Shown one piece after another: positions 8,847-16,880 of a stretch of 64,000 nt of DNA. A program made the position numbers and the translations under genes. This DNA is from Cyclobacteriaceae bacterium (GTDB lineage Bacteria; Bacteroidota; Bacteroidia; Cytophagales; Cyclobacteriaceae), in the NCBI GenBank assembly GCA_016786495.1, contig JAEUUJ010000047.1:1-64000 (forward strand), read 5' to 3'. Below the pieces are notes generated by a model that did no database searches, was not told where the DNA came from, and was given only the letters and a program-made list of their open reading frames with translations. The first letter of the stretch is position 1. Each line of letters begins with the position of its first letter.

Positions 8847-9500
8847 ATGCAGGAAAAACTGTTACTGTTTCTTGATTTCTTGAATCCTGAGGAGCTGATC
8901 CGGTATGGAGGTTTTACGCTCTTAATTCTTATAATTTTCGCTGAAACGGGCGTTTTCTTTGGGTTTTTCCTCCCGGGAGACTCTTTGTTGTTTATTGCCG
9001 GGCTGCTTTCCGAAAGCGAATACCTCGAAGTTCATGTATCGCTTATGATTCCCGTGCTGATTGTTGCGGCCGTGGCCGGATCAACTACCGGCTATTTTAC
9101 CGGATTATGGGCCGGGAACTACCTCAAGAATCGAAAGGAAAATTTCTTCTTCAAAAAGAAGTACCTGGACATGACGCACGAGTTTTACGAGCGACATGGT
9201 ATGATGGCGTTTATCCTCGGACGCTTCCTTCCTGTGATCAGAACATTCGTTACCATCCTTGCCGGAACCGTAAAGATCAACTTCCCGAAGTTCTTTATTT
9301 ATAACATCGTGGGTGCATCCTTGTGGATCACATCGATGGTAATGGCCGGCAACCTGTTAGGCAAAGCATTTCCTGATCTTCCGGATTATCTGGAGATTAT
9401 TGTCATCGTCATGGTACTTGTTTCGGCCGTTCCGGTTGCATTAACATGGTGGCGCGCGAAGCGAAGAATGCGCCAGATGGATGCTGATAAAGACAAGTAA
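8847..9500 (+). CDS. DedA family membrane protein (VTT domain)
   Basis: Protein of 217 residues with the DedA/VTT pattern: a first motif ETGVFFGFFLPGDSLLFIAG (about 33-52) and a second motif GRFLPVIRTFVTILAG (about 131-146) with the conserved arginines and proline, followed by hydrophobic helices. DedA proteins are inner-membrane proteins linked to lipid (undecaprenyl phosphate or phosphatidylethanolamine) flipping and to maintenance of the proton gradient. It has one of the few good Shine-Dalgarno stretches here (GAGGGAGAG ending 6 bases before the ATG). It stands alone before the nuo operon. Confidence 0.93.
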   Translation: MQEKLLLFLDFLNPEELIRYGGFTLLILIIFAETGVFFGFFLPGDSLLFIAGLLSESEYLEVHVSLMIPVLIVAAVAGSTTGYFTGLWAGNYLKNRKENFFFKKKYLDMTHEFYERHGMMAFILGRFLPVIRTFVTILAGTVKINFPKFFIYNIVGASLWITSMVMAGNLLGKAFPDLPDYLEIIVIVMVLVSAVPVALTWWRAKRRMRQMDADKDK

Positions 9501-9659
9501 GTCAATTCATTATCACAGAAGGGGAAACTCTTACTTTGAATCAATTTTACGGCTGATTTCTCTCGCCCGATTCAAAACCTTTTCCGGTTTAAACTGTTAT
9601 GTAGACAGGTTATAAATAGCCCGATAATGCCGCGCAGTTAGCTAAAATTGCGGTTTTTC

Positions 9660-9691
9660 TTGCGGGAATTTGTGAATGTGTAGTACTTTTA
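9660..9691 (+). promoter_or_regulatory. Putative promoter of the nuo operon
   Basis: TTG at 9660-9662, then a 21-base spacer, then TACTTTTA at 9684-9691, seven of eight positions matching the TAnnTTTG box. If used, transcription would begin close to the nuoA ATG at 9706, giving a very short leader and excluding the upstream ATG at 9676. Confidence 0.3.
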
Positions 9692-9705
9692 TCGGTCGAA
9701 TTTAT

Positions 9706-10077
9706 ATGGAAGAATCAAGCCTGGCCCAATACCTCCCGATAGCGCTCATGTTTCTTGTCGCGGTCGGTTTTGTAGCACTCACAATGGTTGGAACCCACCT
9801 TCTCGGGCCAAACCGGAAAACCCAGGTTAAACAAGACAGCTTTGAGTGCGGTATTGAATCCAAAGGCAACGCCCGCGCACCCTTTAATATCAAATACTTC
9901 CTCGTAGCCATCCTGTTTGTGTTGTTTGATGTGGAAGTAATCTTTATGTACCCGTGGGCAGTGAACTTTCGCGACTTCGGGATGACAGGATTTCTCGAAA
10001 TGCTTGCTTTCATCGGCATCCTGCTCGTTGGGTTCTTCTATATAATAAAGAAAGGTGCACTTAAGTGGGAAGATTAA
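9706..10077 (+). CDS. nuoA: NADH-quinone oxidoreductase subunit A
   Basis: Membrane subunit of respiratory complex I at the junction of the peripheral and membrane arms. Starting at the ATG at 9706 gives 123 residues with three membrane helices and the conserved loop DSFECGIESKGNARAPFNIKY, followed by FVLFDVEVIFMYPWA with the conserved acidic residues. An ATG ten codons upstream (9676) would add MCSTFIGRIY, which is not family-like and overlaps the likely promoter. It is the first gene of the nuoA-N operon. Confidence 0.97.
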   Translation: MEESSLAQYLPIALMFLVAVGFVALTMVGTHLLGPNRKTQVKQDSFECGIESKGNARAPFNIKYFLVAILFVLFDVEVIFMYPWAVNFRDFGMTGFLEMLAFIGILLVGFFYIIKKGALKWED

Positions 10078-10120
10078 TGACTAAAAGGAATGTTATCGAA
10101 CAGATAACGGTTCACTAAAC

Positions 10121-10681
10121 ATGGAAACGACAACACGAAAATCAGACATAATAATAGGGCAGAAGCCGGAAGGCTACGAAGGTGCCGGGTTCTTCGCCAC
10201 ATCGCTCGACAAAGTGGTGGGTATGGCCCGCAAGAACTCGATCTGGCCCTTGCCCTTCGCGACCTCATGCTGTGGAATCGAATTTATGGCTACCATGGGC
10301 TCGCATTACGACCTGGCCCGCTTTGGAGCTGAACGTTTAAGCTTCAGCCCCAGACAGGCTGATCTTCTGATGGTTATGGGTACGATCGCAAAGAAGATGG
10401 GACCCATTCTGCGGCAGGTTTATGAGCAAATGGCCGAACCGCGCTGGGTGCTCTCAGTAGGGGCTTGCGCCAGCAGTGGTGGAATCTTCGATACCTATTC
10501 CGTACTCCAGGGCATCGACAGAATCATCCCGGTTGATGTGTATGTGCCTGGCTGCCCGCCACGTCCGGAGCAGATCATTGACGGTATCCTGAAAATTCAG
10601 TATTTAATTGAAACCGAATCGCTTCGCAGAAGGGATTCGCCTGAATATAAAGCCATGCTTAACCAATACGGTATCGAATAA
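10121..10681 (+). CDS. nuoB: NADH-quinone oxidoreductase subunit B
   Basis: Peripheral-arm subunit that holds cluster N2, the last iron-sulfur centre before quinone. It has 186 residues, with the N2 ligands visible as Cys50 and Cys51 (SCCGIEF), Cys116 (GACASSGG) and Cys145 (PGCPPRPE). The length is typical. Its stop codon shares one base with the nuoC start, which suggests coupled translation. Confidence 0.98.
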   Translation: METTTRKSDIIIGQKPEGYEGAGFFATSLDKVVGMARKNSIWPLPFATSCCGIEFMATMGSHYDLARFGAERLSFSPRQADLLMVMGTIAKKMGPILRQVYEQMAEPRWVLSVGACASSGGIFDTYSVLQGIDRIIPVDVYVPGCPPRPEQIIDGILKIQYLIETESLRRRDSPEYKAMLNQYGIE

Positions 10682-11178
10682 TGGAGCAAACAGCCACAGA
10701 AGATAGAATCGTATCCGTTATTCGCGAAAACTTCCCGGGCGAAGTTATCTCGGTGGAGTCGCCATACGACTTCCTGACCGTTAACCTGAAGGCCGGAAAG
10801 ATCATCGAGATCATCAAGTTTCTGTACGACAAAGAAAAGTATCAATACCTCACAACCCTGTGCGGCATCCATTACCCGGAGAACAAGACCATCCAGGTGA
10901 TGTATCAGCTTCACAAGCTTACGGAAAACAAGCGCATCCGCCTGAAGATTGCGTTGCCCGAGGAAAAGCCAACGGTGCCAACCTTAACCAACGTGTTCCC
11001 TGCTGCAAACTGGATGGAACGCGAGACGTATGATTTCTTCGGAGTGATTTTCGAGGGGCATCCGAACCTCATTCGCATTCTGAATGTGGAAGAGATGACC
11101 ATCTTCCCGCTGCGAAAAGAGTATCCGCTTGAGGATCAGACCCGCGAAGACAAAAACAACGACATGTTTGGACGATAG
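10681..11178 (+). CDS. nuoC: NADH-quinone oxidoreductase subunit C
   Basis: Peripheral-arm subunit (30-kDa type) of complex I, 165 residues. The signature region is present near residues 105-150: PAANWMERETYDFFGVIFEGH, then LRKEYPLEDQ. It is a separate protein and is not fused to NuoD as in Escherichia coli. It overlaps nuoB by one base and is 3 bases from nuoD. Confidence 0.97.
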   Translation: MEQTATEDRIVSVIRENFPGEVISVESPYDFLTVNLKAGKIIEIIKFLYDKEKYQYLTTLCGIHYPENKTIQVMYQLHKLTENKRIRLKIALPEEKPTVPTLTNVFPAANWMERETYDFFGVIFEGHPNLIRILNVEEMTIFPLRKEYPLEDQTREDKNNDMFGR

Positions 11179-11181
11179 GAT

Positions 11182-12408
11182 ATGGCAGAGAACTATAACA
11201 CATCAGTATTATCCGACATTCCTGTTCAGGAGGAAAAGCAATATTCCTATCTCAACTTAGGACCAACCCACCCGGCTACGCACGGTATCTTTCAGAACGT
11301 GCTGAAAATGGACGGGGAGATCATCATGGATGCAACGCCAACCATCGGCTACATCCACCGCGCGTTTGAAAAGCTTGCGGAACGCAGACCGTTTTACCAG
11401 ATCACTCCGATTACCGACCGGATGAACTATTGTTCGTCACCCATCAACAACATGGGCTGGCACATGACGATGGAGAAGCTGTTGAAACTGGAGATTCCGA
11501 AACGGGTTCAATATCTCCGCGTAATCATCATGGAGCTTGCGCGGATTTCCGACCATATCATTTGCAACACCATTATCGGTCAGGATGTGGGTGCTACCAC
11601 AGGCTTCCTGTACCTGTTTCAATACCGCGAACGCATTTATGAAATCTACGAAGAGATTTGCGGAGCGCGACTAACAACCAACATCGGCCGCATTGGCGGA
11701 CTCGAACGCAACTTCTCCGACAAGACCTGGGAAAAACTCGAAAACTGGTTAAAGGATTTTCCTCCGGCTTTCGAAGAATTCAGCAGCTTGCTGGAGCGTA
11801 ACCGAATTTTCATGGATCGGACGATTAACTGCGGTCCGATCTCGGCTGAACGCGCATTGGCGTACAGCTTCTCAGGTCCGAACCTACGTGCAGCCGGAGT
11901 GGATTATGATGTTCGCGTCATGAATCCATATTCGTCATACGAAGAGTTTGATTTCATTGTGCCGGTAGGAACGCAGGGCGACACCTACGATCGCTTCATG
12001 GTTCGCCAGCAGGAGATGTGGGAGAGTGTGAAGATCATCAAGCAGGCAATCGAAAAGATTAAAAAGGAGCCTTCTCATATTTATCGTGCCGATGCACCCG
12101 AGTATGTACTTCCTCCAAAAGAAGAAGTGTACAACAACATGGAAGCGCTTATCTATCAGTTTAAAAATATCATGGGTGAAACCGACATCCCGAAAGGTGA
12201 GGTTTATCACTGCGTGGAAGGCGGAAACGGTGAACTTGGTTTTTACCTGATCAGCGATGGCGGCCGCACTCCGTATCGCTTACACTTCAGAAGACCTTGC
12301 TTTATTTTCTACCAGGCATATCCTGAAATGATTAAAGGCAGAATGTTATCGGATGCGATCATCACCATGAGTAGCATGAATGTGATTGCAGGTGAATTAG
12401 ATTCTTAA
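11182..12408 (+). CDS. nuoD: NADH-quinone oxidoreductase subunit D
   Basis: Peripheral-arm subunit (49-kDa type) that forms the quinone pocket with NuoB. It has 408 residues. Recognisable landmarks are LGPTHPATHGIFQ near residue 30 (quinone-pocket histidine), TIGYIHRAFEK, DRMNYCSSPINNMGW, and a C-terminal SDGGRTPYRLHFRRPC. The length matches stand-alone NuoD. Confidence 0.98.
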   Translation: MAENYNTSVLSDIPVQEEKQYSYLNLGPTHPATHGIFQNVLKMDGEIIMDATPTIGYIHRAFEKLAERRPFYQITPITDRMNYCSSPINNMGWHMTMEKLLKLEIPKRVQYLRVIIMELARISDHIICNTIIGQDVGATTGFLYLFQYRERIYEIYEEICGARLTTNIGRIGGLERNFSDKTWEKLENWLKDFPPAFEEFSSLLERNRIFMDRTINCGPISAERALAYSFSGPNLRAAGVDYDVRVMNPYSSYEEFDFIVPVGTQGDTYDRFMVRQQEMWESVKIIKQAIEKIKKEPSHIYRADAPEYVLPPKEEVYNNMEALIYQFKNIMGETDIPKGEVYHCVEGGNGELGFYLISDGGRTPYRLHFRRPCFIFYQAYPEMIKGRMLSDAIITMSSMNVIAGELDS

Positions 12409-12412
12409 GTTA

Positions 12413-12955
12413 ATGGCAGAGACAACAACCATAGAGTTTTCAGCATCTACCAAAGCGTTGGTTGAACGCATTCTGAAACGATACCCGGAAGGACGTCAGA
12501 AGTCAGCATTACTACCGTTGCTTCACCTGGCACAGGCGGAGTTCGGAGGCTGGCTGAGCGCCCCGACCATGGATTATGTAGCATCCATTCTGAACATCAA
12601 GCCGATTGAGGTGTATGAAGTAGCATCGTTTTATTCGATGTTCAACCTGAATCCGGTAGGGAAGTGTCTGATTGAAGTATGCCGCACCGGCCCGTGCATG
12701 TTGCGCGGAGCAAACGACATCATTGAACACATTGAGCATAAACTGGGCATTAAAGAAGGAGAGACAACGCCTGATGGCAAGTTTACCCTGAAGACGGTTG
12801 AATGCCTGGGTTCGTGTGGAACCGCACCGATGTTACAGTGTGGAGCAGATTATTACGAGAACCTCACCAATGAGAAGGTAGATCAACTCATTGCGAAGTG
12901 GAATACGATTAACGATCACAGTACATATATGCGGTCGAACCGCGTGGAGCTATAA
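12413..12955 (+). CDS. nuoE: NADH-quinone oxidoreductase subunit E
   Basis: 24-kDa-type subunit of the NADH dehydrogenase module, with a thioredoxin-like [2Fe-2S] domain holding cluster N1a. It has 180 residues. The four cysteine ligands appear as CRTGPC and, further on, CLGSC (TVECLGSCGTAPM). It is immediately followed by nuoF, its structural partner. Confidence 0.97.
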   Translation: MAETTTIEFSASTKALVERILKRYPEGRQKSALLPLLHLAQAEFGGWLSAPTMDYVASILNIKPIEVYEVASFYSMFNLNPVGKCLIEVCRTGPCMLRGANDIIEHIEHKLGIKEGETTPDGKFTLKTVECLGSCGTAPMLQCGADYYENLTNEKVDQLIAKWNTINDHSTYMRSNRVEL

Positions 12956-12956
12956 G

Positions 12957-14315
12957 ATGGCAAGGAAGTTACTTTTACAGCACGAAAACGTTCCGGGTAT
13001 TAACACCTTTGAGGTGTACCGGAAGAATGGTGGCTATGCGTCAGTGGAAAAAGCATTGAAGAGCATGACCCCCGATGAAGTAATGGAAGAGGTGAAGAAA
13101 TCGGGACTCCGCGGTCGCGGTGGTGCGGGTTTCCCCGCCGGTATGAAGTGGAGCTTCCTCGATCGCAAGTCAGAGAAGCCGCGTTACCTCGTGTGCAATG
13201 CCGATGAAAGTGAGCCTGGCACATTTAAAGACAGATACTTAATGGAAAAAATCCCTCACTTGTTAATTGAGGGGATGATCACATCAAGCTATTCGCTGGG
13301 TGCGAACACGTCATACATCTACGTACGGGGTGAGTACATGTACGTTATCCGCATTCTCGAAAAAGCAATTGAAGAAGCTTACGCAGCCGGGTTCCTCGGT
13401 AAAAACATTTTAGGTACAAACTACTCGCTCGACTTGTTTGTGCAGCCGGGCGCGGGTGCTTACATCTGCGGTGAAGAAACTGCATTGCTTGAATCGTTGG
13501 AAGGAAAGCGCGGCAATCCGCGTTTGAAGCCGCCATTCCCGGCAATCGCGGGTTTGTATGCGTCACCAACCGTTGTTAATAACGTAGAGACGATCGCAGC
13601 GGTGGTTCCGATTGTGAACCAGGGTGGTGATGAGTACGCGAAAATCGGCATCGGCAAAAGCACCGGTACCAAACTCATCAGCGCCAGCGGACATATCAAT
13701 AAGCCGGGTGTATATGAGATCGAACTTGGTTTGCCGGTGGAAGAGTTTATTTACTCCGAAGAATATTGTGGTGGTATCTGGAAAGGAAGAAAGATGAAGG
13801 CCGTGGTAGCCGGAGGTTCTTCCGTTCCCATTCTTCCAACCGATTTGATCCTGAAGACAGCCAAAGGTGAGCAACGCCTGATGACGTACGAGTCACTTTC
13901 CGATGGTGGTTTTGTAAGCGGAACCATGTTAGGATCAGGCGGATTTATCGTGTTGGATGAAACAGCGTGTATCGTTCAGCATTTGCACACATTCGCGCGA
14001 TTCTATCACCACGAGTCATGCGGCCAATGCAGCCCTTGTCGTGAAGGTACCGGCTGGATGGAGAAAGTAATTCACCGGATTGAGCACGGTCACGGCCATC
14101 AGGGCGACATCGATCTTTTGGTTGATGTAGCGAAGAAAATTGAAGGCAATACAATCTGCCCGTTAGGAGACGCTGCGGCATGGCCGGTAGCAAGTGCGAT
14201 CCGTCATTTCCGCGAAGAGTTTGAATATCATATTAAGTACCCTGAGAAAGTGAAAAACCCGAAGCACTTCGAACTTGAGCCGTTTGTTTCGGAAAAGTCA
14301 CTTGTCACTGCTTAG
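12957..14315 (+). CDS. nuoF: NADH-quinone oxidoreductase subunit F
   Basis: 51-kDa-type subunit that binds NADH, FMN and cluster N3. It has 452 residues from the ATG at 12957, one base after the nuoE stop; the longer open frame from 12891 lies inside nuoE. The glycine-rich nucleotide loop GLRGRGGAGFPAGMKW, the FMN-region CNADESEPGTFKDR, and the [4Fe-4S] motif ESCGQCSPCREG with the fourth ligand in NTICPLGD are all visible. The TAG stop lies in the left arm of an inverted repeat that brackets the following S23 gene, so the last residues may have been set by that insertion. Confidence 0.97.
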   Translation: MARKLLLQHENVPGINTFEVYRKNGGYASVEKALKSMTPDEVMEEVKKSGLRGRGGAGFPAGMKWSFLDRKSEKPRYLVCNADESEPGTFKDRYLMEKIPHLLIEGMITSSYSLGANTSYIYVRGEYMYVIRILEKAIEEAYAAGFLGKNILGTNYSLDLFVQPGAGAYICGEETALLESLEGKRGNPRLKPPFPAIAGLYASPTVVNNVETIAAVVPIVNQGGDEYAKIGIGKSTGTKLISASGHINKPGVYEIELGLPVEEFIYSEEYCGGIWKGRKMKAVVAGGSSVPILPTDLILKTAKGEQRLMTYESLSDGGFVSGTMLGSGGFIVLDETACIVQHLHTFARFYHHESCGQCSPCREGTGWMEKVIHRIEHGHGHQGDIDLLVDVAKKIEGNTICPLGDAAAWPVASAIRHFREEFEYHIKYPEKVKNPKHFELEPFVSEKSLVTA

Positions 14316-14347
14316 TCGTTAATGGTTAATGGTTATTAGTTAATCGT
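14312..14347. repeat. Left inverted arm of the S23 element
   Basis: Thirty-six bases beginning TTAGTCGTTAAT and ending GTTATTAGTTAATCGT, with an internal 7-base tandem duplication (GGTTAAT). Ignoring that duplication, it pairs with the right arm at 27 of 29 positions. It includes the nuoF stop codon and ends 2 bases before the S23 gene start. Confidence 0.85.
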
Positions 14348-14349
14348 AG

Positions 14350-14763
14350 ATGAAGACCTTTGAAGAATTAGATTGTTGGAAAAGAGCAAATACGTTGAGA
14401 GTTAACCTTTCAACGCTTGTCAAGTCTTTTCCTTCAGAGGAGAGGTTTCGATTAACAGACCAGATTATCAGGGCTTCAAGATCCGTAACTGCCAACATTG
14501 CGGAAGGTTATGGAAGATTTCACTATCAGGAGTATACTCAGTTTTGCAGGCAAAGCAGAGGATCCTTGTATGAATTGATGGACCACCTAATTGTGGCTGC
14601 TGATGAACGATATATTACAGGCGAACAATTGAATGATTATAAACAACAAATCAGCGATTGTCTCGCTGTATTAAATGGTTTTATCAATTATTTGAAGAAA
14701 GCGAAGCTTCAAAACAGTGTAAATGAACCTGAAGAGCGGTATCATTTAACGATTAACAAATAA
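14350..14763 (+). CDS. Four helix bundle protein (S23/IVS-encoded family)
   Basis: Protein of 137 residues of the family first described from open reading frames in 23S rRNA intervening sequences. Family landmarks are FEELDCWKRAN at the start, FPSEERFRLTDQIIRAS, ANIAEGYGR near residues 53-61 and the SRGSLYELMDHL helix. The biochemical function is not established; members form a pentameric helical bundle with a basic face and RNA binding has been suggested. It sits between nuoF and nuoG and would be transcribed with the operon. Its last five codons lie in the right inverted arm, which suggests the gene and its arms move together. Confidence 0.9.
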   Translation: MKTFEELDCWKRANTLRVNLSTLVKSFPSEERFRLTDQIIRASRSVTANIAEGYGRFHYQEYTQFCRQSRGSLYELMDHLIVAADERYITGEQLNDYKQQISDCLAVLNGFINYLKKAKLQNSVNEPEERYHLTINK

Positions 14764-14777
14764 CGATTAACGACTAA
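14749..14777. repeat. Right inverted arm of the S23 element
   Basis: Reverse complement of the left arm at 27 of 29 positions; read on the minus strand from 14777 it begins TTAGTCGTTAATCGTTATTT. It spans the last codons of the S23 gene and ends with the first base of the nuoG start codon. Confidence 0.85.
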
Positions 14778-15781
14778 TGGCAAAAGTAACGATAGATGGC
14801 ATTGAGATCGAAGTTCCGGATGGCACTTCCATTTTGAATGCTGCCCGGATGATCGGCGGTGACGTAGTCCCGCCTGCAATGTGTTACTACTCATCCCTGA
14901 AAGAAACAGGCGGGAAGTGTCGCGTGTGTCTGGTTAAGGTAACACAGGGTTCTGCAAAAGATCCCCGCCCCATGCCGAAGCTTGTTGCTTCGTGCCGTAC
15001 CAATGTGATGGACGGAATGGTGGTGCAAAACATTACTTCTCCCGAAGTGCTGGAAGCGCGCAAAGGCGTTGTGGAGTTCCTGCTGATCAATCACCCGCTT
15101 GACTGCCCGATTTGTGACCAGGCTGGTGAATGCGATTTGCAGAACCTCGCGTATGAGCATGGCGCAGCAAAAACACGCTACGAAGAAGACCGCAGAACGT
15201 TCGAGAAGATCGACATTGGTGATAAGATCAAGCTGCACATGAACCGTTGCATTTTGTGTTATCGCTGTACGTTTGTGGCCGATCAGCTTACCAACAACCG
15301 CGTTCATGGCGTGTTGAACCGGGGTGATCACTCCGAGATTAGCACGTATATTGAAAAGGCTGTTGACAACGACTTCTCCGGCAACATGATTGATGTATGT
15401 CCGGTGGGGGCGTTAACCGATAAAACATTCCGCTTCAAGCAGCGTGTGTGGTTTACGAATCCGATGGATGCACACCGCGATTGTCCGAAATGTTCAGGTA
15501 AAGTTGTGCTGTGGATGAAAGGCGAAGAAGTTCTTCGTGTAACCGCCCGCAAAGATCAGTACGCTGAGGTGAAGGAGTTTATTTGCAACGAATGCCGGTA
15601 CGATCATAAAGACATTACGCACTGGACGGTTGAAGGTCCGCGCCACATCGACCGCGGTTCGGTTATCTCGCAGAACCATTACGAGCGAATCGATCTTCAG
15701 AAATTGAAAAAAGAAGTTGAACGCCAGCTCGAATTCCAGAAAGGGAAACCGCTGCCGGAGCCTAACTCATTGAACGCATGA
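14777..15781 (+). CDS. nuoG: NADH-quinone oxidoreductase subunit G, short form
   Basis: Iron-sulfur subunit of the peripheral arm, 334 residues. It has an N-terminal [2Fe-2S] ferredoxin domain (AMCYYSSLKETGGKCRVC, with a further Cys in VASCRTN), the NuoG-type motif NHPLDCPICDQAGECDLQ, and further cysteines (CILCYRC, DVCPVGAL, DCPKC, ICNEC). The large C-terminal molybdopterin-oxidoreductase domain of E. coli NuoG (about 900 residues) is absent. The end is genuine because the stop overlaps the nuoH start by 4 bases. Short NuoG proteins are usual in Bacteroidota as far as I know. Confidence 0.93.
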   Translation: MAKVTIDGIEIEVPDGTSILNAARMIGGDVVPPAMCYYSSLKETGGKCRVCLVKVTQGSAKDPRPMPKLVASCRTNVMDGMVVQNITSPEVLEARKGVVEFLLINHPLDCPICDQAGECDLQNLAYEHGAAKTRYEEDRRTFEKIDIGDKIKLHMNRCILCYRCTFVADQLTNNRVHGVLNRGDHSEISTYIEKAVDNDFSGNMIDVCPVGALTDKTFRFKQRVWFTNPMDAHRDCPKCSGKVVLWMKGEEVLRVTARKDQYAEVKEFICNECRYDHKDITHWTVEGPRHIDRGSVISQNHYERIDLQKLKKEVERQLEFQKGKPLPEPNSLNA

Positions 15782-16812
15782 CAGACTTTTTGATTTATAA
15801 AATACTGCTTGTAGTTGGCGTGTTCACCGTAACACTGGTGGTGGCCATGTATGCTACCTACGGTGAACGTAAAGTGGCCGCTTTTCTGCAAGACCGCATC
15901 GGTCCGAACCGCGCGGGTCCGTTCGGGATTTTACAGCCGCTGGCTGACGGGTTGAAGTTTTTTATGAAGGAAGAGATCATTCCTTCCGTTTCGAATAAGT
16001 TTCTTTTTATCCTCGGTCCGAGCATAGCGATGATCACAGCATTGATGGCCGGGGTGTTGATTCCGTGGGGTAACACGCTGATTATTAACGGAACTTCATA
16101 TTCACTTCAGATCACAGACATCGACATCGGTATTCTTTACGTGTTTGGCGTAGTATCGATCGGAGTATATGGAATCATGATCGGAGGCTGGGCTTCGAAC
16201 AATAAATATTCATTGCTTGGGGCAATTCGCGCGTCTGCGCAGATGATCAGCTATGAATTGGCCATGGGTATTTCCATCATCGCACTGATTATGATGACCG
16301 GCACACTTTCGCTGGGAGAGATTGTAACACAACAGGCCGGGGGCGACTGGAATTTCTGGAATGTCGTATATCAGCCGCTGGGCTTTTTGATATTTATTGT
16401 GTGCGCGTTTGCGGAATGTAACCGTGCACCATTTGATTTACCGGAATGCGAAACGGAGTTGGTGGGTGGTTATCACACCGAATACAGTTCGATGAAGCTT
16501 GGTTTCTACATGTTTGCCGAGTACATCAACATGTTTATTTCATCCGCGGTGTTGTCAACGCTCTATTTTGGCGGTTACAACTTCCCGTTCATGAATGACT
16601 TGGGACTAAGCCACAACGCCATCACAATTTTGGGAACCGTGTTCCTGTTCGGTAAGATTTTCTTCTTCATCTTCTTCTTTATGTGGGTTCGCTGGACGTT
16701 GCCGCGTTTCCGGTACGATCAATTGATGAATTTGGGATGGAGAGTTTTGTTGCCGTTGTCAATAGCAAATCTGTTGCTGACTGCATTGGTTTTATTATGG
16801 ATAGATAAGTGA
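15778..16812 (+). CDS. nuoH: NADH-quinone oxidoreductase subunit H
   Basis: Membrane subunit that forms the quinone channel and couples electron transfer to proton pumping. It has 344 residues with eight predicted helices. Diagnostic segments are ERKVAAFLQDRIGPNRAGP near the start and ECNRAPFDLPECETELVGGY near residues 215-234. Its ATG overlaps the nuoG stop (ATGA). Confidence 0.98.
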   Translation: MTDFLIYKILLVVGVFTVTLVVAMYATYGERKVAAFLQDRIGPNRAGPFGILQPLADGLKFFMKEEIIPSVSNKFLFILGPSIAMITALMAGVLIPWGNTLIINGTSYSLQITDIDIGILYVFGVVSIGVYGIMIGGWASNNKYSLLGAIRASAQMISYELAMGISIIALIMMTGTLSLGEIVTQQAGGDWNFWNVVYQPLGFLIFIVCAFAECNRAPFDLPECETELVGGYHTEYSSMKLGFYMFAEYINMFISSAVLSTLYFGGYNFPFMNDLGLSHNAITILGTVFLFGKIFFFIFFFMWVRWTLPRFRYDQLMNLGWRVLLPLSIANLLLTALVLLWIDK

Positions 16813-16816
16813 AAAA

Positions 16817-16873
16817 GTTAATAGTTATCGGTTAATCGTGAACCTATTAACTGATAACGGATAACTGATAACG
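16817..16873. repeat. ORF-less palindrome related to the S23 element arms
   Basis: Imperfect inverted repeat in the 68-base nuoH-nuoI gap. The left arm GTTAATAGTTATCGGTTAAT (16817-16836) pairs at 16 of 20 positions with 16846-16865 across a 9-base spacer, and the right arm then repeats the motif CTGATAACG/GGATAACTGATAACG. The stretch 16824-16839 matches the inner left arm of the S23 element (14332-14347) at 14 of 16 positions. It may be a deleted or miniature relative of that element. Confidence 0.75.
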
Positions 16874-16880
16874 AAAAAGA

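Larger units (their letters stand above)
14312..14777 (+). mobile_element. Putative S23-type intervening element inside the nuo operon
   Basis: A 466-base unit bounded by inverted arms (14312-14347 and 14749-14777) enclosing a single four-helix-bundle gene. It lies between nuoF and nuoG, genes that otherwise follow one another closely in this operon. Its left arm contains the nuoF stop codon and its right arm ends on the first base of the nuoG ATG, so neither flanking frame is broken. In RNA the arms would pair into a long stem with the gene in the loop, the same architecture as the S23-encoding intervening sequences of 23S rRNA genes. There is no transposase. Calling it mobile is inference. 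Confidence 0.55.

Noticed and set aside
14777-15781. Short NuoG as a gene broken by the S23 insertion
   Set aside because: The insertion lies upstream of the start codon, all N-terminal motifs are intact and the stop overlaps the nuoH start, so the short form is natural.
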